Source of the DNA: Viscum album
Lineage: Eukaryota > Streptophyta > Magnoliopsida > Santalales > Viscaceae
DNA length: 64,000 nt
Reading direction: 5' to 3'
NCBI GenBank assembly: GCA_963277665.1
Contig: OY728160.1
Coordinates: 48,096,605-48,160,604 of the forward strand
Shown here: in pieces, positions 48,945 through 62,800 of the stretch
Layout: every line of letters begins with the position of its first letter
How positions within the stretch are numbered: position 1 is the first letter of the stretch
Translations under genes and position numbers: made by a program
The notes under the pieces: generated by a model
Seen by the model: the letters and a program-made list of their open reading frames with translations, nothing else
The model's database searches: none
Told to the model about the DNA's origin: nothing

Positions 48945-51130
48945 TATAATGACCAGGGAAATGTGCACCTTTTATTAATGGATCTCCTTCCTCTTAATAA
49001 CTTTTTTATTTTGTCGGTTGTGAAGATACTTTTAAATGATTATCGGGATGGATTAATGATATAATAAAACTGTAATATTGTTTAGGATTATAAAAAAAAT
49101 TCCATTAAAATATGTTTTATATAGAAACATTGTATAAAATATTACTTTAGCTAATACCCTTTTAAAATTATTTATAATTAATAATATTTTCTAAAAACTC
49201 TCAAAATCCTTTTTATAATGGTATAAATGCTGAGTTTTCCTATTTAATTATTAATATTAATTAATAAATTAGTAATTTAAATATTATAATTCTTATATTT
49301 AGAGAATTTTTAATTTAAATAATTTATTCATCAAATCAAAATTATCTTACATTTTTTTAGTGTTTTTTTTAAATTATATTTTTTGTGAAAATGTGAAAAG
49401 TATTTCTTTAAAAATGATTGTGATTTTATGAAATAATCATTCTATCATCATGAAATAAATTTTTTTGAAACATTTTATTTATTAAAAATATAATTAATGG
49501 TAATTAAAATTAATTTAAAAATATTTTTGTTAATTTTGGAAGTTAATATTTTTTTGGAACTAATAGTATTAATTTTGATGATAAAATATATGTTTTTTAT
49601 TTGTGTGTATTCATTATGTTGTTAAGAAAATGTGGATAGGTTTTGGGATGACATTAACATCCAACCACCCCTCCTACTCTAAAATATTCCACAAATATTG
49701 TTTTAATATATTTTCTCATAAGTGGTTTGATTATATATTAAAATAAACAATATTTAATATCTTAAATCCCACCCCTCCTCATGTATAAATTCCACCGTTT
49801 CCCCCACTCATCTTTACTACATTTTAAACACCCATAATTATCATCACATTTTCTCTCTCCAAATAACCTCTAAGGTGTTCCAAATGTGTCTCTAATGTCT
49901 TAGTGTTTCCCCGTCCCTGATTTAGAAAGATACTTGTCAAGGTATGGGAATCCTCCTCTTCTAATTTTTTATTTAAGTAGTTTCTTAGTGTTTGTATCAT
50001 AAGTGTCTATCCTTGTTATTTCAATTCATTTTATTTCTATTCATTCCTCTACATCCCAATTTTTTTAGCAATTGGACACTTCGAAAATCTTTCATTATTC
50101 TTATTTTCATAGTCCATGTATTATAGTATTATGCTTCCAAAATTTTTTTCCAAATCTATCTCTTTTTCCATATAATATTTTCATACTATTAATATCCAAT
50201 CCTCTTCAATTTCCATGGTAATTAAATTTTATGTAAAAATATATTATTGAATTTTTTATTTATGTATATGAAACCTATATTCCCTTTTCTTGGGATACAA
50301 ATTATGTTTTTTATCGAAACATTACAAACATTGTATGCAACGATTTATAGATGAAAATGTTTTCTATTTCAATAAGATATTGATGAAATTATTTCCTTTG
50401 AGATCAATTTGGCTCACATGATTTATGACATATGAATGGTGAAACATAATATCACTCCATTTCAATGGGTGATGATACCTTGGTCAATATCCTTAGTAAA
50501 ATCAAGGATGTTACCTAATAGTGATCCATTTTAATGGTAAACATATCTTTGTCAAAAGCCTTATTAATATTATGGGTTCTCCCTAATAGCACTATAACAA
50601 ATTGCATAAATAATTAATATCTTGATATGAAATTATTATGATACATTAGTGAATAACCTTGGTAATTATGATTTATGAAACCATAGGGATGTACCATAGT
50701 GATATGACACCTTGGGAATAAACCACTGGGATATTCTTAGTAATGCACTATTTTTATTTTGTTTCCTTATTTATATGTAATGATTCATGTTAATTATATT
50801 ATGATGTTTATTATATTCATATGATCATGCCTTATTGATGTGAATATTTTTAAAATTCTATGTTTTTTCTTGGTTTATTCCCCTATTGGGATTTTTTCTC
50901 AGCCCCTTCATTAATGTACTTCCCCAGGATATGATATATTTTATGTTTAATAAGTGAAAAACCAATGAAGCTGTCTAGAAAGTGGATTAGAATAATGTTG
51001 TTTTTATGTCATTTTCATGCATCATTTTCCAATTTCCATGACACAAAACATACAAATATCTTCCTTATTGTAAAATATTGTATCACGAAGTTAATGGTTT
51101 ATGTAATTAAAGGTGGTTCACCATAACATA
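48945..51130 (+). repeat. LTR D, 3' LTR of the third gag element
   Basis: Aligns with LTR C throughout: CACCTTTTATTAATGGAT near 48970 against CACCTTTTATTAATTGAT near 45196, the TATA region CTCCTCATGTATAAAT, a CAAG/GTATGG donor-like site near 49942, and GGTTTATGTAAT shortly before the end. It ends near GGTTCACCATAACA. No convincing target duplication could be read. Confidence 0.6.
49794..49800 (+). promoter_or_regulatory. TATA box of LTR D
   Basis: TATAAAT in the same context as in LTR C. Confidence 0.55.
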
Positions 51131-51159
51131 TATTTATATTGGTTTTAATTAAAATTTAA

Positions 51160-51660
51160 ATAATTATTATGAAAATTTTATCAATGACCAGGAAAAATAA
51201 TAATAACACATATAACTTCTTATTATAATTATAGAATAATAATTTTTCTATAACATATATATTTCATGTCTTGATCTATTTTTATTATGAACCATATTTA
51301 TTATATATAGAGTGTTTAATATTGAATATTTATCAAAATATATAATTTATTTAATTTTAATTTTAGTATAAGTAATAAAATGTGTGTTTCATGATTTGAT
51401 AAATATAACCAATTTTTTATTCAATGGAAATTTTAGTTCATTATTTTTATATAATTATCTGATATTTATGTCCCCTGATTATGAAAATTACTTCATTTAA
51501 TTTAGTTATTGATCATTAATTACATATTATTAATGTATGTTATTTATTTTTATTTTCCATTAACAATAAAATGGAAATATTTTTATGTTATCATTTAAAT
51601 TATACTATATTTTTACATTAATAAAAATTAAAAACATGTATATAAATAATAATTGTTTAA
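51160..51660 (+). repeat. Type E repeat, right part of the interrupted copy
   Basis: Aligns with 40.68-41.17 kb, continuing the type E sequence that stops at 45.18 kb. Confidence 0.45.
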
Positions 51661-54600
51661 ATATATATGAGAAATATATATTTTAAATCTACGATATTAT
51701 AAAGACTATTGCAAGAAAAGAATATAAATTTTTAGAGTATCAAGAAGGCCATTATTATTAGTAAATTCTATGTAAAAAACCTCTTAGAATAACATCCTGT
51801 TAAAAATAATCCGCTACAACCTACAGACTATTCATAAAAGGATTCCAATCTTATTTTCCTTTTAGGACTCAATAAAATCTTATAACAATATAATAAAGAA
51901 AAAATATTAATGTAGATTTTCTTATTCTATTATGTCCATCACACTTTTATAGATATTAAACAACACAAGTGATCAATTAAACTCCAACATCTTATAAATT
52001 AACTCATCAAAATAAATCTAAAAAATCCTAGATATCTCTTAATACAGACTATGACACTACACAATTTTCTATTTTACCAAGGTATCAAAAAATTTTATAT
52101 CTTTTCAAATTTATCATCAAGGGAGTATATTATTGTGAAAATTATTTGGATCTAATCTCTCCAATTATCGGTATCCTTAATTCCTTAATCTCCCAAAAGA
52201 TATAAAGACTAATACATCTTAAATTACCTAGTGATGTACACTATAGTTTTCTTAACATAGAACTCTCCACCAGCTCCCTCTAATACTTCTCAAAAACACC
52301 TTTGTATAACTTCTACCCTCTCTGAACCACATGGAATTATCAGGGTGAATTATTTTATCATTTATATGGTTAAATTTTTTTCTTATATAAAGAATTATAC
52401 ACATGGTACCTCTATTGAACCACTGGTCATCAAAAAATTTGAATAACTACAAAATTTAACATCATTGGTTCAAAAACAATTCCAAGTAATATAGATTTTG
52501 ATAATATTAAAGCAATTGAATGAATAAAGTGTCACATCATCAATATACTTATAAAATATCTACAACTTTACTCACATTTCATATTATATAGGATTATACA
52601 ACCAACCTTCAAACACTACATCTTATATAAAGAAACTATTCCGTATAAAAAAATCCATTAGTGAATCTCTGATCTATACATCATAGAACCATAACCCATA
52701 AATCCACCTGTAGCTCTAGATTACTGAATAAAGACCTATTAATAGAACAATTATATTAAAAATTAATAATAAAAATACACTTTTTCATAGGTTATAATTA
52801 ATCAGAATTAATCAAATAATTCATTTAAAAAATATCTAATAATCAATATTAAAATTTAATTAATTAAAACCTCGATTGAAACCACTTTCCATTCGCACAT
52901 TAGTTCGCAAATGTAACATGAAACTCTATGTCCAAAATTATTCATGTACTCATTCACTCTTGATAAATTAGATTATAAGAACATAAATAAATAAAAATTA
53001 AAAACACCATATTAATCAAAAACAAAAAATAATAATTTTTGATACCAATGACACAAAAACTGATACCACAGTAACAAGGGTGATCTCTACATAGAAGGTC
53101 ACCAGATATAAGAACAACTTCCATAAAAAATATTGACGACCCTCTCTTAATTATAGCAAGACACAAAATAAAATAGAAATAAAAATGGACTTAATTCCAT
53201 TTTTTATTCCTTGAAATGGGTTACCAAGTCCAATGAATATTGTTTCCAGACCTGAAGTGCATATCCCTTTACAAAAGAGGTTTCCAACTTGTGTTGAGTG
53301 ATCTATCAATATAAATAAGAGATGACACCCTTAGTAACATTACCAACTTATTGATATTATAATAGATATCATAAAATAATATATTCTATAATCTGTTATA
53401 ATAGTGATATCCTAATCAAACCAACAACATCAAATAAAATATTAATATGACACAAATATTGAATCATTTATTTAGTCAAATGAATGATATATATAATCAG
53501 TGTATCATATACATGGGAATAAAAAATTAAAAAAAAATCAACGTAGGAGTATTTTCTCTAAAACCAATTACACACTATGTTTTATAACAACATCCACATT
53601 GATATCAGTCTTTCTTTACTCAGCTACCCAAAAACTCTATTTCCCCTTCACTCGATTGTAGAAAATGAAATATTAATGCCCACTAATGTTCATGAGTATT
53701 GTGTGCATATGAATCCTAACATGACACCAACATGTTAATTTTATCATAAATCCAATCATATTTTTAATTTAATTTATAAATTAATAAAGAAAAATAATAA
53801 ATAATGAGTAGTAAATTCTAAGACCCATACATATGGATACGTAATTTAAAACATATTCCTTACATACTAGCATTCATACCAACCAAAGAAACCCAATTTT
53901 GACCTTACAGAATTATAATATAAATAGCCAACATCGATTCAGCTACATGACAGATAATATTAATGTTAATATTTTTAGATAAATAGTAATAACATTATTT
54001 AAAAAAGCCATGTATTTCTCATCACACAGTAATTTTCCCATTATACCCATTTTTTATTGTTTCAAAGGAAGACATTAATATCTCTCACAAAATACTCCAT
54101 AGATAATACACTTTAAGACATATATTTAATTATATTATTGTTTGTAACACGAGGAAATGGAAACATAATAAAATGTAAGATTATATTCCCAATTATTAAA
54201 CCCTATGATTTATTAATAAATGCTATTATGAAAGAATATGACTGAAATAAGGGTATGATAAAATAAACATAACTTGAAAAAATATACCCAAAAATTCATA
54301 GAGTATAAATTAGGAGTCATGGAATAATGCTTTATCCTAATAATAGAAAATATCCATAAGAGTGTGGAATCAGAAATAATAAATACTTATCCAAGGGGTA
54401 ATATCATAAGAATAATAAAAATATTCATGTCATACATGTAATAATAGAAAACCAGTTTAATATTCAAGGATATATTCCATGACTATCAAAAACAAAGTCC
54501 TACAGTAGATTGGTTTCCCTCCCCATTAAAGTTCATATTTTATCATGATACATAAATCTTTAAAAATATGTGTTAGAGGGATATATAATTATATTACAAT

Positions 54601-55000
54601 ACATTAAATAATGGAAACCATACACATGAATCCTATGATACTATTTTAACATTCAACATCTTATTATTTTTTAATTAACCAGTTGAAAAAAAGTGTCTTT
54701 ATGGAATCATCCTTAAAAAATCATCACCTAAAAAATATTGGGAATGAAAGTTGATGGTGTGATAAGATAATATCCCTATAGAGTCATAAACCTACTTAAA
54801 GGATGTTCTTCATAGATATAAATTGTCTTTTACAATGGAATTTAAAATAATCTTAGAAATTTTACAAAAACATCCATTTTATTTTGGTATCTTGTAAAAA
54901 CAAAATTACTAGAGAAATTGGATAAGTATTTTCTTGTAAAAACATTTATACATTTAATGTAATTCCCCCAAAGAGTAACTGTAAGATCATGAACTTTCTA
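51661..55000. other. AT-rich stretch without an identified feature
   Basis: No LTR end, zinc knuckle or long open frame. A minus-strand reading YIDDVTLYS near 52530 recalls a reverse transcriptase YxDD box, but its surroundings do not support it. Confidence 0.35.
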
Positions 55001-56599
55001 TAGATTCCTCGTGATCAAATTAAGGTACTCTTTTACCCTAGTTTTTGTTAAAACAAATTGGGTTTTTTGGGGTTGTTTCATGTGAAATTGGAGAAATTTG
55101 GAAGCTCATGTGGATTTCCTTGGTTGGTGCATAGTTATGGGAAATTGGGTGGTTCCCCAAGGATACTGTGAACTCATTTTGGAGGGAAATGGGTGAAGCA
55201 CTATTGGTGATTAGTTTACCCAAACCATAAACCCACCCTTCCAAATATATACAGCCACTAACATTGGGTATTTTCATATTGGCTGCACATTTCATCAAAC
55301 TATGTACCACTTAGGAGAGAATGAGAACCCCATGATTAGGGGTGTAAGGTTAAGGGAAAAAATGTAGAATATTGTGCACCGCTTCTCTAAAAATAGTGCA
55401 CATGGGTTTTAAACCCCATAAACTGTTTAATAAAATTCCAAAACCCCTTGGTTTATGCACTTAATCACACTAACATGACCCTAACTAATTACATTTTATA
55501 TTGGAAGGCCTCAAGAAGATCCCAACACTCCTTGAGATTCATTATTTGTGAATCAATGATCTGGTTAAAGGATCATACCCTCATTGGGAAGTGATTTCGT
55601 CAATGTTTTTTTCCTCACTCATCCTTCACTATTTCTAAACGAAGAGGGATGATTTTTCCACTTTTTTCATTTTATAGTTATAATTTTTAATTGGTATTGT
55701 TAATTTTCTACTTGGTCTTATGTATATATCCTAGATTTTTCATTCCATTTTCATTTCAATCAATCTGCATAAAATTGGGTATTTTCGTATGGGAAACTTT
55801 TCTTCAATGATGATAAATTTCATGGTCTATTTTTCAATTCCCAAAGTCTTCATTTCATTTGAGTTTGTTTAATCAATTAATTTCAGTTTCCATGATGAAA
55901 ATTTCATTCTAGATTGAATTAATTAATTTATTTCCCATGTTATTTTGAATCCCTTCACTGGTCCAATTGGGATTCTTCATTATTTTGAGACTAAACATGA
56001 TGGAAACCCATGGGTTGTGACAATGTAATTGCAATTAAGATTTATGAATTATGAATTTTTGATAAATGGGGTTGTGAACATGGTTGAAAGATATATTTAT
56101 GAAGTATTTTGAAGAAGTAATTATGGGAATGGTTGATAACTGGGTTGTGAATGTGGGACCATGAGATGTGATATTTATTAATGATTTTTGGGATAAGGAC
56201 TACTTCTCTAAAAACTAATATGGTGATAGGATTCTACTCTAGGCCACTATGATATATAATTTCTTTAATGTGATTATAGAGTTTTGGGATAAGGACTACT
56301 ACTCCGAATACCTATGGGGTGAAAACTGCTTTTACAGGCACCAATCGAATGAATGGAAAATTGAAATTAAATGATTAATTAAAACACAAGGTAGAAGGAA
56401 ATTGGATATCCCTTTTCTTGATTGTTTAAACTCAGACATAAGATGAAGCAGGTAATATTGGTTCATTTGTCACCATGAACCCGGTAACCAATGCAGTTAT
56501 TTAAAGAATAATTTAATGCAAAAACATTTTTCTTTATAAATTGAAATTGTTTTTTAAACATCATAAATTGATATACAATGGATTTATTTTTTATATTTT
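55001..56599 (+). other. Probable LTR/leader sequence upstream of the 57-kb gypsy remnant
   Basis: Less AT-rich than its surroundings. A TATA-like AAATATATAC lies at 55243-55252, followed by T- and C-rich leader sequence. A perfect 19-base direct repeat, TTTTGGGATAAGGACTACT, occurs at 56186-56204 and 56282-56300. The minus-strand frame at 55038-55310 (90 codons) matches nothing I know and is probably chance. LTR assignment is inferred from position only. Confidence 0.35.
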
Positions 56600-57170
56600 T
56601 TCTGATTGTAATCATACTTTTACTCAAACCCAACTTAGTCTTCTTTATCGGTACCTGAATAGACATATCGTTCGTCGGCAAGGGTAAGGGTATGAACCCT
56701 ATTTTAGATAGATGAGTTGGGCTTTGAGATGGATCCTGGATGATGGAACCATACCTGATGTCGGAACCCTTTAGGGTGTTTTCAATGTGTATTTATATTT
56801 TCACTCATTTCACACATGATATGTATATGGGATGACATATCTACTAATTTGGTTTTTGGTCATTTTTTTTAGTTTTCAACTCATCATCTGTTTTTGGATT
56901 TTCTCAATTTTTTACAACCTCTAACTATTGTTTATTAATATATGATTTCTTAAATTCATTGATAATGTGTGTATAGTCTCTTCAAATTATATACTATACC
57001 CTCATTGATAATCGATATTCACTGACATCTGAAGATGTGTGTATCATGTCACAAAACTAATCATCTCCATAACACTGACATGTTGAACCAATGATAGAAC
57101 GTTAAAAAGTTCTATCAAATTATTTCCCCCTTATTTTTAGTTTTTATTACTATTTTGTGACGTTATATTA
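56600..57170 (+). repeat. LTR-like direct repeat, left copy
   Basis: Aligns with 59.32-59.89 kb: GTACCTGAATAGACATAT against GCACTCTAATAGACATCA, then GGGTAAGGGTATGAACCCTA against GGATAAGGGAAAGAGCCCTA, and on through TGTGTATAGTCTCT against GAGTATAGTCTCT. It probably represents the end of an LTR. A hairpin TGATAGAAC/GTTCTATCA (57092-57100, 57109-57117) lies near its end but is not kept in the other copy. Confidence 0.55.
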
Positions 57171-57639
57171 GAGAATATAATGATTTAGGCCTTGTTAATA
57201 AGATCGGGTCTGGGATTAGTTAACAAATATGTTGGGAGAAACCCAAAGTACCCGTTGCGGGATTATTGTTCATCATATTTCTAGTTACAATTGGATGTTA
57301 TTTCAACTTAAGTGATACACTTATTATATGATTCTATTTATTATAATAGATTTATTCTCAAATGGTAATGCAGTATAGTTGGGTATACTTGAATTATTTT
57401 AGTAACTCAAGAATTTATGTTACATTCACCATTTTTAGGAATACATGAAAATATTATAATATTTTGTTTTGGAAAATGAAATTTCATTCTATATTTGATT
57501 ATTCTAAATGAGGTAGTTCATATTATAAATTTTTTAATAATAAATGATGTTAAATATAGAAATATGAAATTGATAAAAATGGGTTCCTAATGAAGAACGT
57601 TTTGACAATAAGGTGTGTTACCCTATGTTATCCATGACC

Positions 57640-59260
57640 CTCATAAGGGATGGTAGAGGATAGTTTTAGGGCCTCTATTTTTATTGTGTGGTCGTGTATG
57701 TGGGATTTCTTATTATGGATTTATGGGAATATTTCTTATTAAAATTTATTAAGGATTTGTTTTGTATCCTAATATCTGTGTTTGGAATTGTAGATATAGG
57801 CATCTATAAAAACAGTTATTGATAGGATGATAGGTGGATATTGCTAGAAATGTTCTCTTAGAAGTGGAGCCAAGGGCTCATATAGTTCTGTCTAAAAGGG
57901 TGGGAGTTTAGTTCCATGGAAACATTTATCACCTTATGCTATACATGGAATGTGACAATGGGCGGGATGTGTCGAACATGTCTATTCTTACATATGATTT
58001 CTAGTTACAACACCCTCCGACCATAACTGTAGAGTGTATACCTAAGGTAGATGAGTTCAGTATTGTGGTTTTCTAGTTGATCATGGACCATTTGGACACT
58101 TCTTTTGAGAAGAGGGTTATGTTTTTGGCTTATATGTAACATTTTCACGTGATGATTTTGTGGTGAATTTAGGAACTGGTTGTACAGTTGTATAATGTGT
58201 CCAAGAAATACTTTTAGATGATGTTTCTAGATCACTTTTACCCAAAGACGCTTAAGAAAGGGAGAGTATTAGAGTTTATGTTGTTGAACTAGGGGGATAT
58301 GTTTTTGATGAACTATCATGGTGACATTATGTTTTTACAACACTTTTTCCTAGTGTTTGAAATATATTTTTATACTACAGTGAAATGTTTCCAAGATGGA
58401 ACTAAATTTGACATTATGTCCATGGTTAACATCATTTTATCTAAAGAACTTTTCTAAATTGGTGAGTCAGGCACTCATTTTTTAGGGGAACCTAAAAGAG
58501 TATTCTAGTAGAATACATGTGGTCTCAAATATATGACTAATAGATATATATTATGATAGTATGAATCATCTATATGATAACGTCAACTAGTGAAATGGAA
58601 AATAAATTGGTGAGGGAGAAGGATCAGTTACCAAGAGAATTATCTAAATATACTACCACCAATGATGTAGGTCAGGTCACATTTTTAGACAGTTTCCCTG
58701 ACCACTATTGTAGTTTAAATCCATGTTCATGATGGGTCAGTTACAAGAGGTTTTTCAGAAACCCTCAATAGATATGTATTTATGGTGGATCTAGACTGAC
58801 TAGATTAGGAGAAGTGGGTTTACTTCCCCATATCAATTTGTAAGTTGGAGTACTTCAGGTCTTGGAGGTCTAGGTAGGGGATGTTGTAAGTCAGAGAATG
58901 AGTTCACATATTAAAAGTGTGGTGTACCTAAGGTGTCTCAGACTATAACACATGGTAGAAGGATAAGACAGTTTCATGTAGTTCAGCTTCCACTTAGGCA
59001 TGATGAAGTCGAACCATCAATATTAAGTGGTTCTATTCATATCGCTTCTATGCTTTCTAGAACATTACATGATATTTGAGCATCCCATTCCCTTATGTCG
59101 CCTAAAACATTGAATTTTTTATGTTTTCTGGTGGAGGTTGTGAGTGGGGTTATGAAGATCAGAACACTATTTGTATTAGGATCAAAGGAAAACATTTTAC
59201 CTAAGGTGTGATATCTTGAGATAATGTATTATAATTTCCATTGGGATTTTTACATACGTG
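57640..59260 (+). pseudogene. Decayed gag-protease of a different Ty3/gypsy family
   Basis: Near 58227 FLDHFYPKTLKK and then VLEFMLL resemble the Gag region FL..FFP..LR...EF..L.QG. Near 58915 a fragment Y-stop-KCG stands where a zinc knuckle would be. From 59026 the frame SGSIHIASMLSRTLHD leads to the aspartic protease site, family D-[TS]-G-A-[ST]-H-S. Here D (59071-59073) is followed by I, a TGA stop (59077-59079, probably from GGA) and ASHS. Many further stops. No reverse transcriptase follows; the repeat at 59.3 kb begins instead, so pol is deleted or was absent. Confidence 0.65.
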
Positions 59261-59324
59261 ACATGTGAGGTTTTGAATTTAATTTTGGTATAGACTATTT
59301 ATTATTTTATATGTTGTTGGTTCA

Positions 59325-59890
59325 CCCTAATGTTTTGTACTCACACCATACTCTACCATCCTGATTGGCACTCTAATAGACATCATGTTTATAGGAATGG
59401 ATAAGGGAAAGAGCCCTATGTTAGATTTATGATTTGGGGCTTAGGATAGAGCATCGATGATGAAACTATAATTGATATGATGAATATATTGTGAGTTATC
59501 AGTGTGTCTTTATTTTAGTTTTTCATTTTTCACTTGACACATATACGACATGAAATATATATATTTTGGCATATAGTCATTCTTCTTATTTTAGGATCAT
59601 CATGTAATGTTGGAATATTATTTTTTGTGGTATTTTTTAGTTTTTCTTTATCAACTTCGTATAATGATTATTTATTTTTTCTATTGTGATTCTTTGATAA
59701 AGTGAGTATAGTCTCTCCACATTATATGTTAGATCATCTATACTATTCAGTGACCTATGTTTTATGGGGATGCATTCATAAGGTCACCTAACTAACCATC
59801 TCTGAAATCAAGCATGTGGAACCCATACAAAGATGTTATAAGGATGCCCATTATTCAAATAAAATTTATTATTTTTGTATCTATTAAAGC
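59325..59890 (+). repeat. LTR-like direct repeat, right copy
   Basis: Partner of 56.60-57.17 kb. It begins some 65 bases after the protease remnant, so the 5' part of this LTR and any pol gene are missing. Confidence 0.55.
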
Positions 59891-62800
59891 ATAAATTATT
59901 TTTAGTATTTTATAAGAGATAAAAAGTGGTTAATATTAAAAGACATTGAAAATATTTATTTAAATCATTTTTAATTAATGTTGAAGTATTGAAAATGAAA
60001 AAATTGTTTAAATAATTTAAGTAAATGTATGAAATTCAATAAAATATTTCACCAAAATGCATATAGAAGAGAATGATTCTCAAGAAACAAGAGTAAATGA
60101 GGTAATATTTTCTTAAAAACAATTTATTGATCATTTTAAATACCAATGAGACGAGAATGAAATGAAAATATAGAAAATATGAACATAACTATTGGAAAAT
60201 AATGTACCTGGCATTTAAAATTTAATATTCAAATAATTTCCATCTTATTAAACTTCACCTAGAGAATCCAAAAAATCAATTAGATTATAACATAAAATAT
60301 GACCTCTTAGGAAAATTTTGAATAATAAACACTTTGTTATAAATTAATTCAAATAAATATTTCAATTATATGAATATAAATTTATTTGTTATATAATATG
60401 TCAATGGGAAGTTTATAAACCTTATAATCCCAAATAGTTTATCATCACTAAACATGTCTCAATGAATTAATTTTCAGATGAATCTCTCTTACCTCATGTA
60501 CAAAAATGCTTCATATATTATTTTATCCACATGTATAACAAATATAAATCATATATAAAATTATCTGAGAATAATAATCATACATATCAAACAATATATG
60601 ATCCACTGTTAACAACTTATCACCAATTTAACAATACTTATTCATTAAAAACATTGTTTGTAGTTTCTACTCTTTTATTTTTCAGGCATGTTTTTGTTTA
60701 GTGGTTCTAGTACATTCACCTTTCTGATTGTATCATAACCTCTAGAATATCAATCATGTAATAATTTTAATAATTATTCATTATATAAAACATTATATAT
60801 ACACATATTATAAGGTGTTGAAAATTTTATTACTTCACTTCATGGAGGTGGCATTCTTCATGTAAGAACATGTGACGTTTTTAGTATTTTTGGATAGAAT
60901 GAATGAATGTTAATTAATAATTCATCTTTATTGAATAATAATTATATAAAAAATATCTTATATAATTTTTACAAGACGACCCAATACGGACCACCTGGTC
61001 AGCGATGACCTGGGTGTGACTACCCCAGGCCAACCTTCAATAGACCATGGTATAGTGACTAGCACCATGAATGAATATTACACATATGAGATGAATTCAA
61101 ATAATGTTCCTTTATACTCACAAATATATCCATGACCATTAATTTATCAAACCTAAAGCAAAATAGATACATTAACTTAATGTATGACATCTATCCCTCA
61201 TTATAGTACAAAAAATGTTCCAAAAAATAATTTAATGGGTCCAAATCAAAGCCCACTAAAAAGTGGAAAATATAGACTCAACTACTTGAAATGAGGGGAC
61301 TAGTAACAAATGAAACACTAGTATAAAACATTGTTTATATATCCTCAAAAATTAATCATATTCTCCTTGTCCTCCAAGGACTCCATAAAATGTTTTATCA
61401 TCTGTATAAGAAATGACATGTGTAGGAAGATATCATCCATGGGTGGGTATAACGATACCCAATTGGACACCCCGAAATCACGAAGAATAAAACCTCATGA
61501 GTGGTAAAATAATAAAAGAAGTAATTTTAGAAAAGATATGATACATCATGAAAAAATTGAATAAACCCTAATATACCTAGAAAGATGCCACATCTCAGAT
61601 GGTCACAACCGTAATTCCAGCCATAGAATAATCCCAGAGGCTTAATGGTAACCCTCATCTAGGAGAATACCACTCCACAATCTATGATTCCATTGATGAA
61701 AAAATAATGATAGATCATAGTCATCTATTCCATCTAAGAATAATAATGAAAAAATAGGTTTACTCATAGATATACACTTAGTTAAACTAATATCCCATCA
61801 GAAGAATCATATCACAATATACAAATAGGGGGTAAATTTATATGGCTCACTAGGGAGACACCTTACCCTAATAGGTTTATTTTTATTGGTATTGGATTTA
61901 TTCCATTATAAGTTTTGGTCATGATGATTCCAATATCCCTATATATGGAGAACTAACGAAAGGTGGATTAGTCTCGGCTGCTCCAAGAAATTCATACTAT
62001 AATCCACAAAGGGGTTTGAAGTTGAATTCAAATGACCTAGTGTGATACTAAACCCTCATTCAAGTGGATGGAGGCTAAAAAAAAGTAGAAATTAGGTCTC
62101 AATCTCACTGTATAAGCATGGGGAATATATATATGGGTCAGAATCCTATGATGAGGATGTGATTCCACCATGAACCATTATTCGAATTGACCAAGGTAAC
62201 AATATAAACAGTTATTAGTCTATAAAATATTACAGAATATCACAATGAATATAAACTATGGAGAAAAGGGACTCTAACCATTACCTGAAGCAGTGCATGG
62301 CATTTCCCTCTTGGCACATGAAATATATCACTAACCCTATCACTTAAAATGTCTTTCACACTCATGTCATACAATTTGGAAGCATGAGGCATGCCCACAT
62401 GGGGTACACAATGTGTAGATGATGATTTGGAACCCATCTTGGCATCTGATAGTTCCTATGTACTCTAAATGTACAAGGTGGGTAGGACCACATGGCTACC
62501 TAGGCCTATACTCTCTATAAAAACCAAGTCATCTATTGTGTGATACATGGGGAGTGACTTGGAATACTCAAGACTTGTAAAACTACCTAGAATATAGGGT
62601 CTGAAATCCCCCTACAATGAATGTTTACCAGGTAAAGTACTTATGGAGTGTGACACGTGACACATGGATTGTGAAAAATATCACGACATTTAAACTCTTC
62701 GCCTCTCTTAGGGAGAAACATGATACGTGTCTATATGAATACATATTGTGTAGTTGAAATTTTCATATAAACTATGGAATATTTCACATGACTTCCTCCA

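Noticed and set aside
52480..52640. YIDDVTLYS on the minus strand as a reverse transcriptase box
   Set aside because: The surrounding translation shows no other reverse transcriptase motif in any frame; a profile search could reopen it.
55038..55310. 90-codon minus-strand open frame
   Set aside because: No known motif and no codon or context support; probably chance within LTR-like sequence.
57092..57117. Perfect 9-bp hairpin as a terminator or functional site
   Set aside because: It is not kept in the partner repeat at 59.8 kb, and short palindromes are common in AT-rich DNA.
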